Origin: an uncultured Bacteroidales bacterium | GTDB taxonomy: Bacteria; Bacteroidota; Bacteroidia; Bacteroidales; Muribaculaceae | Direction of reading: 5' to 3' | DNA: 64,000 bases | NCBI GenBank assembly: GCA_902762385.1 | Contig: CACWNQ010000006.1 | Span: forward strand, 35,542-99,541 | Shown here: piece after piece, positions 49,391 through 58,586 of the stretch | How the letters are laid out: each line of letters begins with the position of its first letter | Position numbering within the stretch: the first letter of the stretch is position 1 | Notes under the pieces: generated by a model | Seen by the model: the letters and a program-made list of their open reading frames with translations, nothing else | What the model was told of the DNA's origin: nothing | Database searches by the model: none | Made by a program: the position numbers and the translations under genes

Positions 49391-52300
49391 TTATGCCGTC
49401 TGTGGAATGATTACTGTGTGAATTGTGTCGATATACTTGGCAAGGGGCAGCATATAGGATGAGAATACCGCCAGCCTATCGTCAAATGGTGCTTCGTTCA
49501 CTACAATCTCTTTGGTGATGTCGCCGTTCTCGCAGACGTAGGAGATAATTGTCATCAAGAAGTCCTCTTGGTCGGCATTCAACTCGTTTCCTGATATGAA
49601 CTCCGAGAACCGACGTACTGCGTTCTTGCGGTCAACTCCCAATATCGAGCGAATGAAGATTGCCACATTGCTACCACATGGCATACCGTTGGTGAACTTG
49701 TTGTAATCCTCTTTGCTACCAAGTTCTTGCCACAGGATGCGTTCGAGTTCTTTGACATCAGCCACAGTGAGTTGCTCCATGTCGTAAATCTTTTGCAGCA
49801 CTGGCAAGTTACGGTTCTGAGACAAGAAGTCGAGAACGCTCTGCTTGTAGGTCACACGAGATGTGATGCCATCGATTGTTCCCTCGTCGCTGATTGTGTC
49901 CTCAATGTCAACCGAGAACCATTTATTGTCGCCACCCATCAAGAACTTAACCAAGTCACGGAGGTCTTTCCTCACCTTTTCGAGCCAATTGAGCGAGACA
50001 TTCTGCCAAGCCACTTCACTCAACACCTCTTTAATGGTGGGCATCGCAGCTTGCACTTGTGGCAGCGTAGCTTTCTCTTGCAGTTTCTCGGCTATGGTCT
50101 GCACGTTTTGAACTGCCTTGACACAGCTGGTCTCACCGTCAAGCAACGACAACTCGATTAGCATTGTCAACACGTCAAACTTCTTGGCACTCTCATCGAG
50201 GGTGTTCTTGGGCAGTAATGGTGCTATCTCATTGCTGAGGGTGTTAACATCAACCTCTGAGATATATACCCAACTATCGTCATTCTTGAAATGGCTGACA
50301 TCAGCCCACTTCTCTCTAACGGATATATGGCTGTCGCTGAGAGCTGCCACTTGCTCTTTAAGCACTGCCTTAGTCTCGTCGTGCAGTTGCTTGGCAAACT
50401 CATCCTCTTGCCACTTTTGGTGCTGCAATTGGAACGCTATCCTTGAACGCAATGAGAATATCTTTTCGGTGAGCGATGGAACAGTCTTTGCCTTATTACC
50501 ATCAGGGTTCTTATCAAAATACTCAAAGTTGCGACACCAATCGAAGATATAGAAGAACTCCTTGTCGTGTCCTTGTCCGTATATGTCCTTTGACAGTCGT
50601 GTGCCTCGACCTATCATTTGCATAAACTTGATTTTGCTCTTTACTATCTTGAAGAACACAAGGTTCAGCACGTCAGGAACATCGATTCCAGTGTCGAGCA
50701 TATCCACACTGACGGCTATCTGCGGATTGCCATCTCTAATCTCGAACTTGTCAATAAGGTCTTTGCTGTAGGTGACATAGTTGTCGATGAGGGCACAGAA
50801 TTCGCTGCTCTCACTTGCATACTCGGGATATAGGGCATAGAAACGCTCGACTATCATTTCAGCGTGACGATGGTTATAGGCAAAGATGATGGTCTTGCCA
50901 ATGCGCTCTCCACTCTGTACCTTCAAGCCGTTCTCCATCAGGTCTTGCAGCACATGGTCAATGGTGTCGAGGTTGAAGATATACTTGAAAATCTCGTCGC
51001 TGCGAATATCACGCTTGGCACTCTCGCCGTCAATAGCCTTTTTCGCTTGCTCATATTCCCACACCTTTTCAAGTTGCTCCTGTTCCTTTGGGCTGAGGTC
51101 TTTGTACTTGATGCCGTCTTTCAATATCAGTGAGCCACGCTTGAAACCACGATAGTTCACAAGGTAGCCCTCAGCCACAGCATCTTCAAGCTCATAGGCA
51201 TAGTTTGGCACACCTTGTTCCATCTGGAATGTCTCGTAGGTGCTGCGGTCAACCTCATCTCTGGGTGTCGCTGTCAAGCCCACGAGCAGAGCGTCAAAGT
51301 AGTTGATGATAGCCGTGTATTTGCCGAAGATTGAACGGTGAGCCTCGTCAATGATAATCAAGTCAAACCTACCAACCGAGAATGCTTTCTCGTCACGGTC
51401 AATGTAGTTAATCATCGTTTGATAGGTCGAGAATGTGATTCGTGCAGTGGTGTCGGGGTCTTTATCCTCGCTCAGCACCGATGTTGTCATGTGAGGCAGT
51501 AGTTTTACAAAGTTCTTGTGGGCTTGGCTCACTAACGGAATCCTGTCGGCAAGGAACAGCACGTTTTTCACCCATCCGTTACGTGCAAGCACATCGACGA
51601 GAGAGATTGAAACCCTCGTCTTTCCTGTTCCTGTCGCCATTACAAGCAGCCCACGACGGTGCTTCGAGTTGAAATGCTCGCACACGCTCTTAATCGCCAT
51701 CTTCTGATAATGACGGTCGGTGATATTGTCATTAACGCTGAAGTCGGTTATGTCGTGTCGCTCTCGTTTCTGTATCAGCAGTTCCAGGTCGCTCTCGGTG
51801 TGGAACGCATAGAGCCTACGAGGTGGATAACCCAAGCCGTCAATAATATAGGTCTCAAAGCCGTTGGTGTAATAGATTACAGGTTTAACCCCGTACCGCT
51901 TTTCGAGGCACATGGCATAGAGTTCGGCTTGGTGCTTGCCCTTGATGGGAGATGCGCTTGTGCGCTTGGCTTCAACAACAGCGAGAGGCAGACCATTACT
52001 GCCAAAGAGCACATAATCGCAGTAGCCCACTCCCTCGTTATTGGGCATTCCCTCAACCTCGACTTCAATGCAAGCTTTTGATGGCTGTATCGCACCTTCG
52101 GTATCGAGCACTTCCCAGCCTGCTTCCTTGAGCATCAGGTCGATGTAGAGACGGCGAGTTTCGGCCTCGCTGATGTCAAGTGCAATTTCTTGCACAGGAG
52201 TCTTGTCCTCGATAGCCTCTTCGTCGGCATACTTAATGATAGCAGATTGTGATTTTACATCAATAGGCTTAGGGGTGATAATTGGGAATTGAGGATTATT

Positions 52301-52714
52301 GGGGATTAGTGTCCTGTCGAAAGGCACTATTTCATCAATGACCCTAAGTTTTAGTAACATGGCAGCAACCACATTATAGATGTTGAGCAGGCTGTAGTAT
52401 GACTCTCGCCTTGTCACCTTAGTAATATGAGCACCGTTATTGCCCACCTTGCGCACATAGTGAACATTCATCATCACTTTATAATCTCCAATAAAGTCAC
52501 GAAACACTTCGCTATCTACAAGTTCTAAAAGCGTTGCCCTCTCGGGAATCTCTATATTCTTCATCTTGTAGAGTTCCGTTACCATATACTCCAGTGCCTT
52601 TCTTGCACAAATGGCACTAAGGTAGGGCTTGCTTACTTGTAATTCCTCGGCCGACGAACAATAATCATGAAGGTCGGTCAAGCCTAATTCTTGTAGATAG
52701 TCGAAGTTGCGCAT
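49391..52714 (-). CDS. hsdR: Type I restriction enzyme subunit R (EcoEI-like)
   Basis: 1107 residues. Residues 1-125 resemble DUF4145. The endonuclease domain has Asp233 and the Glu248-x-Lys250 motif in LAVVEAKRT. The SF2 translocase has Walker A MATGTGKT at 359-366 and DEAH at 456-459, with LTATPRDE later. The conserved VDMLDTGIDVPDVLNLVFFK and MIGRGTRL are helicase motifs V and VI. The C-terminal 250 residues fit the EcoEI R-subunit C-terminal domain. It cleaves DNA lacking the hsdM/S mark after ATP-dependent translocation. It begins 55 bp after the four-helix-bundle gene, beyond a CTAG repeat cluster. Confidence 0.93.
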   Translation of the reverse strand: MRNFDYLQELGLTDLHDYCSSAEELQVSKPYLSAICARKALEYMVTELYKMKNIEIPERATLLELVDSEVFRDFIGDYKVMMNVHYVRKVGNNGAHITKVTRRESYYSLLNIYNVVAAMLLKLRVIDEIVPFDRTLIPNNPQFPIITPKPIDVKSQSAIIKYADEEAIEDKTPVQEIALDISEAETRRLYIDLMLKEAGWEVLDTEGAIQPSKACIEVEVEGMPNNEGVGYCDYVLFGSNGLPLAVVEAKRTSASPIKGKHQAELYAMCLEKRYGVKPVIYYTNGFETYIIDGLGYPPRRLYAFHTESDLELLIQKRERHDITDFSVNDNITDRHYQKMAIKSVCEHFNSKHRRGLLVMATGTGKTRVSISLVDVLARNGWVKNVLFLADRIPLVSQAHKNFVKLLPHMTTSVLSEDKDPDTTARITFSTYQTMINYIDRDEKAFSVGRFDLIIIDEAHRSIFGKYTAIINYFDALLVGLTATPRDEVDRSTYETFQMEQGVPNYAYELEDAVAEGYLVNYRGFKRGSLILKDGIKYKDLSPKEQEQLEKVWEYEQAKKAIDGESAKRDIRSDEIFKYIFNLDTIDHVLQDLMENGLKVQSGERIGKTIIFAYNHRHAEMIVERFYALYPEYASESSEFCALIDNYVTYSKDLIDKFEIRDGNPQIAVSVDMLDTGIDVPDVLNLVFFKIVKSKIKFMQMIGRGTRLSKDIYGQGHDKEFFYIFDWCRNFEYFDKNPDGNKAKTVPSLTEKIFSLRSRIAFQLQHQKWQEDEFAKQLHDETKAVLKEQVAALSDSHISVREKWADVSHFKNDDSWVYISEVDVNTLSNEIAPLLPKNTLDESAKKFDVLTMLIELSLLDGETSCVKAVQNVQTIAEKLQEKATLPQVQAAMPTIKEVLSEVAWQNVSLNWLEKVRKDLRDLVKFLMGGDNKWFSVDIEDTISDEGTIDGITSRVTYKQSVLDFLSQNRNLPVLQKIYDMEQLTVADVKELERILWQELGSKEDYNKFTNGMPCGSNVAIFIRSILGVDRKNAVRRFSEFISGNELNADQEDFLMTIISYVCENGDITKEIVVNEAPFDDRLAVFSSYMLPLAKYIDTIHTVIIPQTA

Positions 52715-52730
52715 GGTGTTTCTTTTTTTT

Positions 52731-52786
52731 CTAGATTTTACTAGATGTTCTAGATTTTTGCTAGATATTCTAGCTGGATTTACTAG
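52731..52786. repeat. CTAG repeat cluster between hsdR and the four-helix-bundle gene
   Basis: Six CTAG motifs begin at 52731, 52741, 52750, 52761, 52770 and 52783, with spacing near 10 bp. The cluster overlaps the last codons and stop (at 52770-52772) of the four-helix-bundle gene. A stretch of 26 bases (52741-52766) is identical to 53490-53515 on the far side of that gene. Confidence 0.8.
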
Positions 52787-53444
52787 ATATTTCTTGTTTT
52801 AGTTGAGCGATTGTAGTGTTGAGCCTATTGATTTCGGCTTTTAGGGCGGCAATCTCTTGATGAGCGGCGACAAGTTCTTGTTTCTTGTCGGCGCGGTAGC
52901 CCAGCCGTGCTGCAGTCATGCGTTCCTTGATGCCGCCTTCGGTCACGAAATCATTTTCAAGATTAGTGATATAACTCATCATCATCTTGTCGGTCATGCG
53001 GCACAGTGTGTAGCCGATATTAGCCATTTCCTCATCGGTCCATGTATTGAAATAGGGCTCATAATCTTCAACATCGTTGTGCTCACGGCAGAACTCCAAC
53101 ATACCATCAAAACGGTCATGGCTTGAACTCCACATAGTGAGCTGGTGGCTGAGAAGATAGTCACTAAAATCTTCCTGAAGCTCTTTAATGCTGGCACGGG
53201 CAACGTTGAGAAGCTTGATTTCCATTTCGGTAGAGGTTACGCCGTCGGCGGAACCCTCAACGATATTCTGCTTGCCAGAGCGTGCTGCTTGAACCATCTG
53301 GTCGACAGTGCGGTCGCCATGCACAGGCAAAAAACGCTTGGTGAAAACCGTCGTGAGCCGAAACACTGTCAATGCCTTGCGGTAGAACCACAGGTCTTGC
53401 CATTTGGCCTGCTTGCGAAGGATTTTATATTTTCTTTCTTCCAT
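52770..53444 (-). CDS. Four-helix-bundle protein with coiled-coil suffix, inside the hsd operon
   Basis: 224 residues. The N-terminal part resembles the S23/bIVP four-helix-bundle family: WQDLWFYRKALTVFRLTTVF, then DQMVQAARSGKQNIVEGS and LLNVARASIKELQEDFSDYL, matching the QxxRAxxSIxxNIAEG pattern. The family is known from 23S rRNA intervening sequences and as Avd-like accessory proteins. A unique middle region follows, and the C-terminal 40 residues form a coiled coil (EIAALKAEINRLNTTIAQL). The function beside hsd genes is unknown; DNA or RNA binding is likely from the basic N-terminus. It is bracketed by CTAG repeats. Confidence 0.8.
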   Translation of the reverse strand: MEERKYKILRKQAKWQDLWFYRKALTVFRLTTVFTKRFLPVHGDRTVDQMVQAARSGKQNIVEGSADGVTSTEMEIKLLNVARASIKELQEDFSDYLLSHQLTMWSSSHDRFDGMLEFCREHNDVEDYEPYFNTWTDEEMANIGYTLCRMTDKMMMSYITNLENDFVTEGGIKERMTAARLGYRADKKQELVAAHQEIAALKAEINRLNTTIAQLKQEISSKSS

Positions 53445-53459
53445 ATTTCAATAGATTGA

Positions 53460-53562
53460 CTAGATGTTCTAGATTTTGCTAGATTTTTGCTAGATGTTCT
53501 AGATTTTTGCTAGATGTGCTAGATTTTTGCTAGATGTGCTAGATTTTTGCTAGATGTGCTAG
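53460..53562. repeat. CTAG tandem repeat between the four-helix-bundle gene and hsdS
   Basis: Eleven CTAG motifs start at 53460, 53469, 53479, 53490, 53499, 53510, 53519, 53530, 53539, 53550 and 53559. The spacing alternates 9 and 11 bp after the third copy, giving a 20-bp unit CTAGATTTTTGCTAGATGTG repeated about three to four times. It occupies nearly all of the 121 bp between the two genes. Confidence 0.9.
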
Positions 53563-53565
53563 ATA

Positions 53566-54705
53566 TTAATTAAACCAGTGTTCCATGCGGCTGTCGAAAA
53601 GCGTCTGCGTTTCGACAATGGATTGCTGGATGAGCGACTTTTGTCGCTCTATTGCCTCAATCTTTGAGGCAAACTCCTGCTGGAGAGGGAGAGGGGGAAG
53701 AATGATAGGTAATAACCTTACATCTTTCATATTAATTTGTTTTAGGGCAATACCTCTTGTGTTGTCAGAGATAATGGATTGTAAACCTTCTGATTTTATT
53801 AAGTAGAATATAAAATAAGAGTTTGCCTTATTATCAAAACTTAATGGCGTGATACCTCTTGTAACATTGCAACCACAAAGTTCTTCAGAAGCAAAACTAA
53901 CTACTCCTGTTGTTCCTCGTACACAGAAAAGTATTTCATTTCCTTTTAGAATTGTCCGTTTATAAGCATCAGATATGCTTTTGTCAACTTTTTTAAGCCC
54001 CTTTCGTGAGACTCTTGTATTGGTTAAGTCAACAGGTCTCACAATAGGAACTCCATCTGTTATATCTTCGCCAGGTTGAACTATTCCATAAGAGATAGAG
54101 CAATCAGGTGATACGACATCTAATAATTTCTTCATTTCCCAGCCTTTTTCATTGGTGATGGGGTCGCCGAACATGGTGTAGAAGATGGATTGAGCGAGCT
54201 GGTCAAGTTCTTTGAGTTGTGCCTTTTTCTTATCGATAATGCTGCTCAACAAGTCCAATTCAGCAACAATTCTCTCCTGCTCAGCAAGAGGGGGAATGGG
54301 TACAGGGAAACTACCTAATGTTGAGAGTGGCACATTTAATCTTACTGAACCTTTAGCAAAAGTATTAATATAATCAGAGACAAGACGACTCTTAAAATAA
54401 TAAGAGAGATAATCTTGTCTTGTAATATTTGTGTTAACTGTAAAGACGTTATATAACGGGCTTACTATAACAAAATTTTCACAATGTTGCCAATCAATAG
54501 ACCCAACATTGATTCTTGAAGGATTATATGCAAAACATCCGTAAGGAACAATTTTATAAGTAGATTTATCCTTGCTTGCAACCTCTTTGCCAAAATAGTC
54601 TTTGCAAAATCCTTGACTATTAGTTACACTATATACAGGATAATCTTTCTTTTCTTTATTTCTTACAGAATACTCTTGTATTATGTCTTTGACAAGCATT
54701 ATCAT
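53566..54705 (-). CDS. hsdS: Type I restriction-modification specificity subunit
   Basis: 379 residues with two target-recognition domains. TRD1 spans about residues 1-130 (YPVYSVTNSQGF, then GSVRLNVPLSTLGSFPVPIPP). A conserved central helix with AELDLLSSIIDKKKAQLKEL follows. TRD2 spans about 190-340 (GWEMKKLLDVVSPDCSISYG, then TRGIALKQINMKDVRLLPI). A C-terminal helix (FASKIEAIERQKSLIQQSI) repeats the central one. These helices set the distance between the two half-sites; the recognised sequence is not readable. The coding sequence is visibly more AT-rich than its neighbours. It overlaps hsdM by 4 bp (ATGA). Confidence 0.93.
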   Translation of the reverse strand: MIMLVKDIIQEYSVRNKEKKDYPVYSVTNSQGFCKDYFGKEVASKDKSTYKIVPYGCFAYNPSRINVGSIDWQHCENFVIVSPLYNVFTVNTNITRQDYLSYYFKSRLVSDYINTFAKGSVRLNVPLSTLGSFPVPIPPLAEQERIVAELDLLSSIIDKKKAQLKELDQLAQSIFYTMFGDPITNEKGWEMKKLLDVVSPDCSISYGIVQPGEDITDGVPIVRPVDLTNTRVSRKGLKKVDKSISDAYKRTILKGNEILFCVRGTTGVVSFASEELCGCNVTRGITPLSFDNKANSYFIFYLIKSEGLQSIISDNTRGIALKQINMKDVRLLPIILPPLPLQQEFASKIEAIERQKSLIQQSIVETQTLFDSRMEHWFN

Positions 54706-56195
54706 AGGTATTTCTGTTTGAAGTCGGCCATTGCGTTGTTTATTTCTTCTTGCAGTGAGGCGATTTTGCCATAAATGACGTCGGGTGCTTCGTATTCGAC
54801 CTTCACACGCTCGACTTCCTTGTACTTGTTAATGTTGAGGGCGTAGTCGTTATTTTGAATTTCCTTAATGGGAACGAGGAATGATTGGTCTTTGCGTGTC
54901 CTTGATTCCTCGGCCTCCAAGTTCTTGAAACGAGCAATCACGTCGGGGATGTCGTTCTCGGCACACTCGGTGCGCTTTTGGTCGAGGGTATAGCCATCGG
55001 CTTTCATATCGTAGAACCACACCTTGTCGGTTCCGCCAGCGTTGGTCTTGGTGAAAATGATAATAGCAGTAGAAACACCTGCATAGGGCTGGAACACTCC
55101 ATTTGGCATTGAGATGACTGCCTGCAAGCGTTGATTGTCGACCAACTCCATGCGCAACTTTTTGTGGGCAGTACTGTTGCCGAACAGCACACCGTCGGGG
55201 ACAATCGAGGCGCAGCGACCACCCATTTGCAGCATACGGATGAACAGACTCACAAACAGCAACTCGGTTTTCCTGGTCTTGGTGATGGCAAGCAGCGACT
55301 TGCTCACAGCGTCGTAGTCAAGACTTCCTGTGAAAGGAGGATTGGCAAGACACAGGGTGTAGCGATTCTCGTCGGTGTTGTCGGTCGAGAGGCTGTCACG
55401 ATATTGAATGTCGGGGTTGTCAACTCCGTGGAGCATCAAGTTCATAGCACCGATGCGCAGCATGGTGAAATCGGTGTCGAAGCCGTGAAGCATGTGGTTC
55501 TTGTAGTGGTCGGCATTATCACGCTTGAGCAGTTCACTCTTGTAATGCTCTTGAATGTACTTGGCACTCTCGACAATGAATCCTGCGCTGCCCATAGCAG
55601 GGTCGCAAATGGTGTCTTTCAATGTGGGCTGCATGAGCTCTACCATCATGCGGATAATTTGCCTGGGAGTACGGTACTGACCATTGTTGCCCGAGGCAGC
55701 CATCTTGCCAAGCACATACTCATACACGTCGCCCATTGTGTCACGGTTGTTCATATCGAGGTGGTCGATACCCTCGACAATCTTGGTCAACGTGCGAGGG
55801 CTTTGGATAAGGAAAGTGGCATTCTCCATAAAACGGCTGTAGGCACTCTCCTTGCCCTCGTTGAGCGTCTTGATATAGACAAACACGTCCTTGCTCACGA
55901 GACGGAACATCGTCTCGGGGTCCTTGTTCTTGAACACACTCCAGCGCAAGTCGTTGTAGGGCACATCACGATCGGTCTCGGGATTGTGCCACGAGCCATA
56001 CTTGAAAGTGGGTTCACTCACAGCAACGCCAAAGGCATTAGCGTTAGCCTCGCGAGTGCGCTGGGCATCGTCGAGCATTTTCATGAAGAACAGATAGGTC
56101 ATCTGTTCGAGAATGGTTATTGAGTTGGTAATACCACCAGTCCAAAAGGTATCCCAAATGCTATCGATACGGTTTTTGATTTCGCCTGTTATCAT
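54702..56195 (-). CDS. hsdM: Type I restriction-modification N6-adenine methyltransferase
   Basis: 497 residues from the ATG at 56195, which begins MITGEIKNRIDSIWDTFWTGG. The N-terminal HsdM domain is followed by the SAM-binding motif DPAMGSAGF (198-206) and the catalytic NPPF (285-288). Both are intact, so adenine methylation is expected. The C-terminal region contains coiled coil that contacts HsdS. The frame extends upstream to 56321, but that would add 42 hydrophobic residues and cover the promoter; 56195 lies 17 bp from the expected transcription start. Confidence 0.94.
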   Translation of the reverse strand: MITGEIKNRIDSIWDTFWTGGITNSITILEQMTYLFFMKMLDDAQRTREANANAFGVAVSEPTFKYGSWHNPETDRDVPYNDLRWSVFKNKDPETMFRLVSKDVFVYIKTLNEGKESAYSRFMENATFLIQSPRTLTKIVEGIDHLDMNNRDTMGDVYEYVLGKMAASGNNGQYRTPRQIIRMMVELMQPTLKDTICDPAMGSAGFIVESAKYIQEHYKSELLKRDNADHYKNHMLHGFDTDFTMLRIGAMNLMLHGVDNPDIQYRDSLSTDNTDENRYTLCLANPPFTGSLDYDAVSKSLLAITKTRKTELLFVSLFIRMLQMGGRCASIVPDGVLFGNSTAHKKLRMELVDNQRLQAVISMPNGVFQPYAGVSTAIIIFTKTNAGGTDKVWFYDMKADGYTLDQKRTECAENDIPDVIARFKNLEAEESRTRKDQSFLVPIKEIQNNDYALNINKYKEVERVKVEYEAPDVIYGKIASLQEEINNAMADFKQKYL

Positions 56196-56219
56196 TGTGT
56201 AAGGTTTTAATACAATCAG

Positions 56220-56252
56220 CAAAAATAGCAAAAAATTATGATATATTCCAAA
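56220..56252 (-). promoter_or_regulatory. Promoter of the hsd operon
   Basis: On the minus strand TTTG (56249-56252), 21-bp spacer, then TATTTTTG (56220-56227). The hsdM ATG is 24 bp beyond the -7 box. Confidence 0.75.
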
Positions 56253-56283
56253 ATATATCACAGTTATAGCAAAATATATATCA
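56239..56283. promoter_or_regulatory. Candidate operator: TGATATAT palindrome over the hsd -33 box
   Basis: TGATATAT (56239-56246) and ATATATCA (56253-56260) form a perfect 8-6-8 palindrome covering the -33 element. A third half-site, ATATATCA, lies at 56276-56283. The layout fits a dimeric repressor that blocks the hsd promoter; no regulator gene is adjacent. Confidence 0.6.
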
Positions 56284-56388
56284 TAATTTATAACACAGCG
56301 ACAAATGAGAGCGAGAAACAAAAAGCGAGAAACGAAACCTAACGTCTCGCTTCTCGCTTATGAGATATTACTAATTAAGATTGAAATC

Positions 56389-58545
56389 CTACTTCAGGTA
56401 GTCGTCGAAATAGCGCGTGATGCGCTCGTGCAGATGCACGCTCTGGTGGCCTGCCATGTTATGGCCCTGACCAGGATAGACAAAGAAGTCGGGCTGCGTG
56501 TCGGCGCCAATACATGCCTTGAGGAACGAATAGGCGTGCTGTGGCACAACAGTGGGATCGTTGAGACCGATGATGACCTGCAGACGGCCCTTGAGGTCCT
56601 TAGCCTTGTGGATGAGCGACGTGCGGGCATAACCCTCGGGATTGCTCTGTGGGGTGTCCATATAGCGCTCGCCATACATGACCTCATACCACTTCCAGTC
56701 GATTACAGGACCTCCGGCCACGCCCACCTTGAACACATCGGGATAGTTGGTCATAAGGCTGATGGTCATGAATCCACCGAAGCTCCAGCCATGAACTCCC
56801 AAGCGCTCCATGTCGACATAGGGCAGCGAGCGCAGGAATTCGACACCCTGCATCTGGTCTTTCATCTCCTCCTGGCCCAGCTGGCGAAAGGTGGCCTGCT
56901 CGAAGTCGCGGCCACGATTCTCGCTGCCACGGTTGTCGAGGATAAACAGCAGATATCCCTTCTGCGCCATGTAGGTCTCCCAGCTGCGGCTGCAGTAGTG
57001 CCAACGGGCATCGACATTGTGGGCGTGAGGACCACCATAGACATAGACCACAGTGGGATATTTCTGTGCCGGGTCGAAGTCGACAGGCATGACCATGCGA
57101 TAGTAAAGGTCGGTCACGCCGTCGGCAGCCTTGATAGAGCCACATCGGTACTCGGGAACCTTATAGTCGGCCCAAGGGTCGGCGGCAGTGAAGTAGCGCA
57201 CTGGCTTGCTGCCATCGTTGCTAACGATAGCGATGTTGCGAGGTACGTCGGGCTCCTGATAGTAGTCGACAAGCCATGAGCCGTCGCCACTGAGCACGCC
57301 ACTGTGCCAGCCCTTGCCACCCTCGTCGACGCGAGTGCGCTTGCCGGTGGCAACATCAACGCTGAACAGGTTGCGCTGAATGGGGTTAATCTCGTTGCTG
57401 GCAATAATCACAGCCTTGCGAGTCTTGTCAAAGCCCATCAGCTCCATCACCACCCAGTTGCCGCTGGTGAGCTGCTTCAGGAGCGTGCCGTCGGCGTTGA
57501 ACAGATACAGGTGATTGTAGCCGTCCTTCTGGCTCTGCATGATGAACTTGCTGTTATCCCAAGGCAGGAACACGATGGGATTTTGAGGCTCGACATATTT
57601 GTCGCTTGTCTCGCGGTAGAGCTCGGCAACCTTGGCTCCGGTGGTGGCGTCGTAGCTCACGAGGCGACAGTCGTTCTGGTCGCGGTTGAGCTCAAACATG
57701 TAGATGAGCTTGTCGTCGAGACTCCAAGCAATGTTGGTGAAATAGCGGTCGGTGGGATCGCCAGTGTCGAGATATATCACTTTGCCAGTTGCCACATCGA
57801 GCACGCCCACCTGCACCTTGTGCGACGTGCGGCCTGCCATGGGGTACTTCTCGGGGGCTGGAGTGGCCTCGACATGAGTGGAATCGTAGATTTCGGGTAC
57901 GGTGATGAGAGGATAGTCGGCAACCATGCTCTGGTCCATGCGGTAGAAAGCGAGCTTCTCGCCGTTGTTGCTCCAGAAGGTGCCTTTCTCGATGCCAAAC
58001 TCATTGCGATGTACGGCCTGTGCGTAGACGATGTCGCGCGAGCCGTCGGTGGTAATCTGCCTCGACTCGCCGTTGGCTGTTGTCACCCACAGGTTGGCGT
58101 CCTTGACAAACGCCACGTTGCGGCTGCCTTTGTGCCAGTCGGTGCTAGTCTCGCCCTTGTAGCTCTGGCTCCACTCGGGGCAGTGCTTCTTCACGTCGAC
58201 AAGCATGCGCTCCTCGCCAGCATAAATCAGCATCAGCGACTTGTCGGCATAGGGGAACGAAGCATAACTGAGCATTGGTGCTTTCTCGAGCCCTGCCCAC
58301 TCTTTTACCTGCTCGGCTGTGAATGCGAGCGACTGCTTGCCGGTCTTGGTGTCGACCTTCCAGCACGAGTCGTTCTCGATGTGCATGAGTTGATTACCCA
58401 TCCAAGTCAGGGTTTTGTTCTTGGGCAGCATGTTACGGTAGTTCTTGCCACCAAAGTTCAAATCCTCGAGCGTAAACGCCTTTTGTGCGCTGGCCGAAAC
58501 CGACCACAGCAGCACCACTGCAACGCAATAAATAAATCGTTTCAT
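56389..58545 (-). CDS. Dipeptidyl-peptidase IV (S9 family)
   Basis: 718 residues with a signal peptide (MKRFIYCVAVVLLWSVSASA). The N-terminal 480 residues form a beta-propeller-type region. The C-terminal alpha/beta-hydrolase has Ser588 in GWSFGG, Asp in GLNDPTVVP and His in GQGHNMAGHQ, giving a complete triad. Removal of Xaa-Pro dipeptides is expected, typical of Bacteroidales using peptides and proline-rich substrates. The gene is monocistronic. Its 3' side faces the hsd promoter region, and its upstream spacer contains CTAG repeats. Confidence 0.93.
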   Translation of the reverse strand: MKRFIYCVAVVLLWSVSASAQKAFTLEDLNFGGKNYRNMLPKNKTLTWMGNQLMHIENDSCWKVDTKTGKQSLAFTAEQVKEWAGLEKAPMLSYASFPYADKSLMLIYAGEERMLVDVKKHCPEWSQSYKGETSTDWHKGSRNVAFVKDANLWVTTANGESRQITTDGSRDIVYAQAVHRNEFGIEKGTFWSNNGEKLAFYRMDQSMVADYPLITVPEIYDSTHVEATPAPEKYPMAGRTSHKVQVGVLDVATGKVIYLDTGDPTDRYFTNIAWSLDDKLIYMFELNRDQNDCRLVSYDATTGAKVAELYRETSDKYVEPQNPIVFLPWDNSKFIMQSQKDGYNHLYLFNADGTLLKQLTSGNWVVMELMGFDKTRKAVIIASNEINPIQRNLFSVDVATGKRTRVDEGGKGWHSGVLSGDGSWLVDYYQEPDVPRNIAIVSNDGSKPVRYFTAADPWADYKVPEYRCGSIKAADGVTDLYYRMVMPVDFDPAQKYPTVVYVYGGPHAHNVDARWHYCSRSWETYMAQKGYLLFILDNRGSENRGRDFEQATFRQLGQEEMKDQMQGVEFLRSLPYVDMERLGVHGWSFGGFMTISLMTNYPDVFKVGVAGGPVIDWKWYEVMYGERYMDTPQSNPEGYARTSLIHKAKDLKGRLQVIIGLNDPTVVPQHAYSFLKACIGADTQPDFFVYPGQGHNMAGHQSVHLHERITRYFDDYLK

Positions 58546-58586
58546 TATTATTTAGTTTTTAGTTATTAGTTTCTTAGTTTTTAGTT

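Noticed and set aside
53460-53562. Possible CRISPR array because of regular repeats
   Set aside because: The unit is only 20 bp with no unique spacers between copies and no cas genes nearby; it is a tandem repeat.
55131-56123. 330-residue plus-strand frame opposite hsdM
   Set aside because: Antisense shadow of hsdM; the hsdM motifs on the other strand are complete.
49391-56195. Phase-variable multi-hsdS shufflon
   Set aside because: Only one hsdS and no recombinase gene or extra TRD fragments are visible in the window.
57304-58569. 421-residue plus-strand frame opposite DPP IV
   Set aside because: Antisense shadow of the DPP IV gene, with no recognisable domain.
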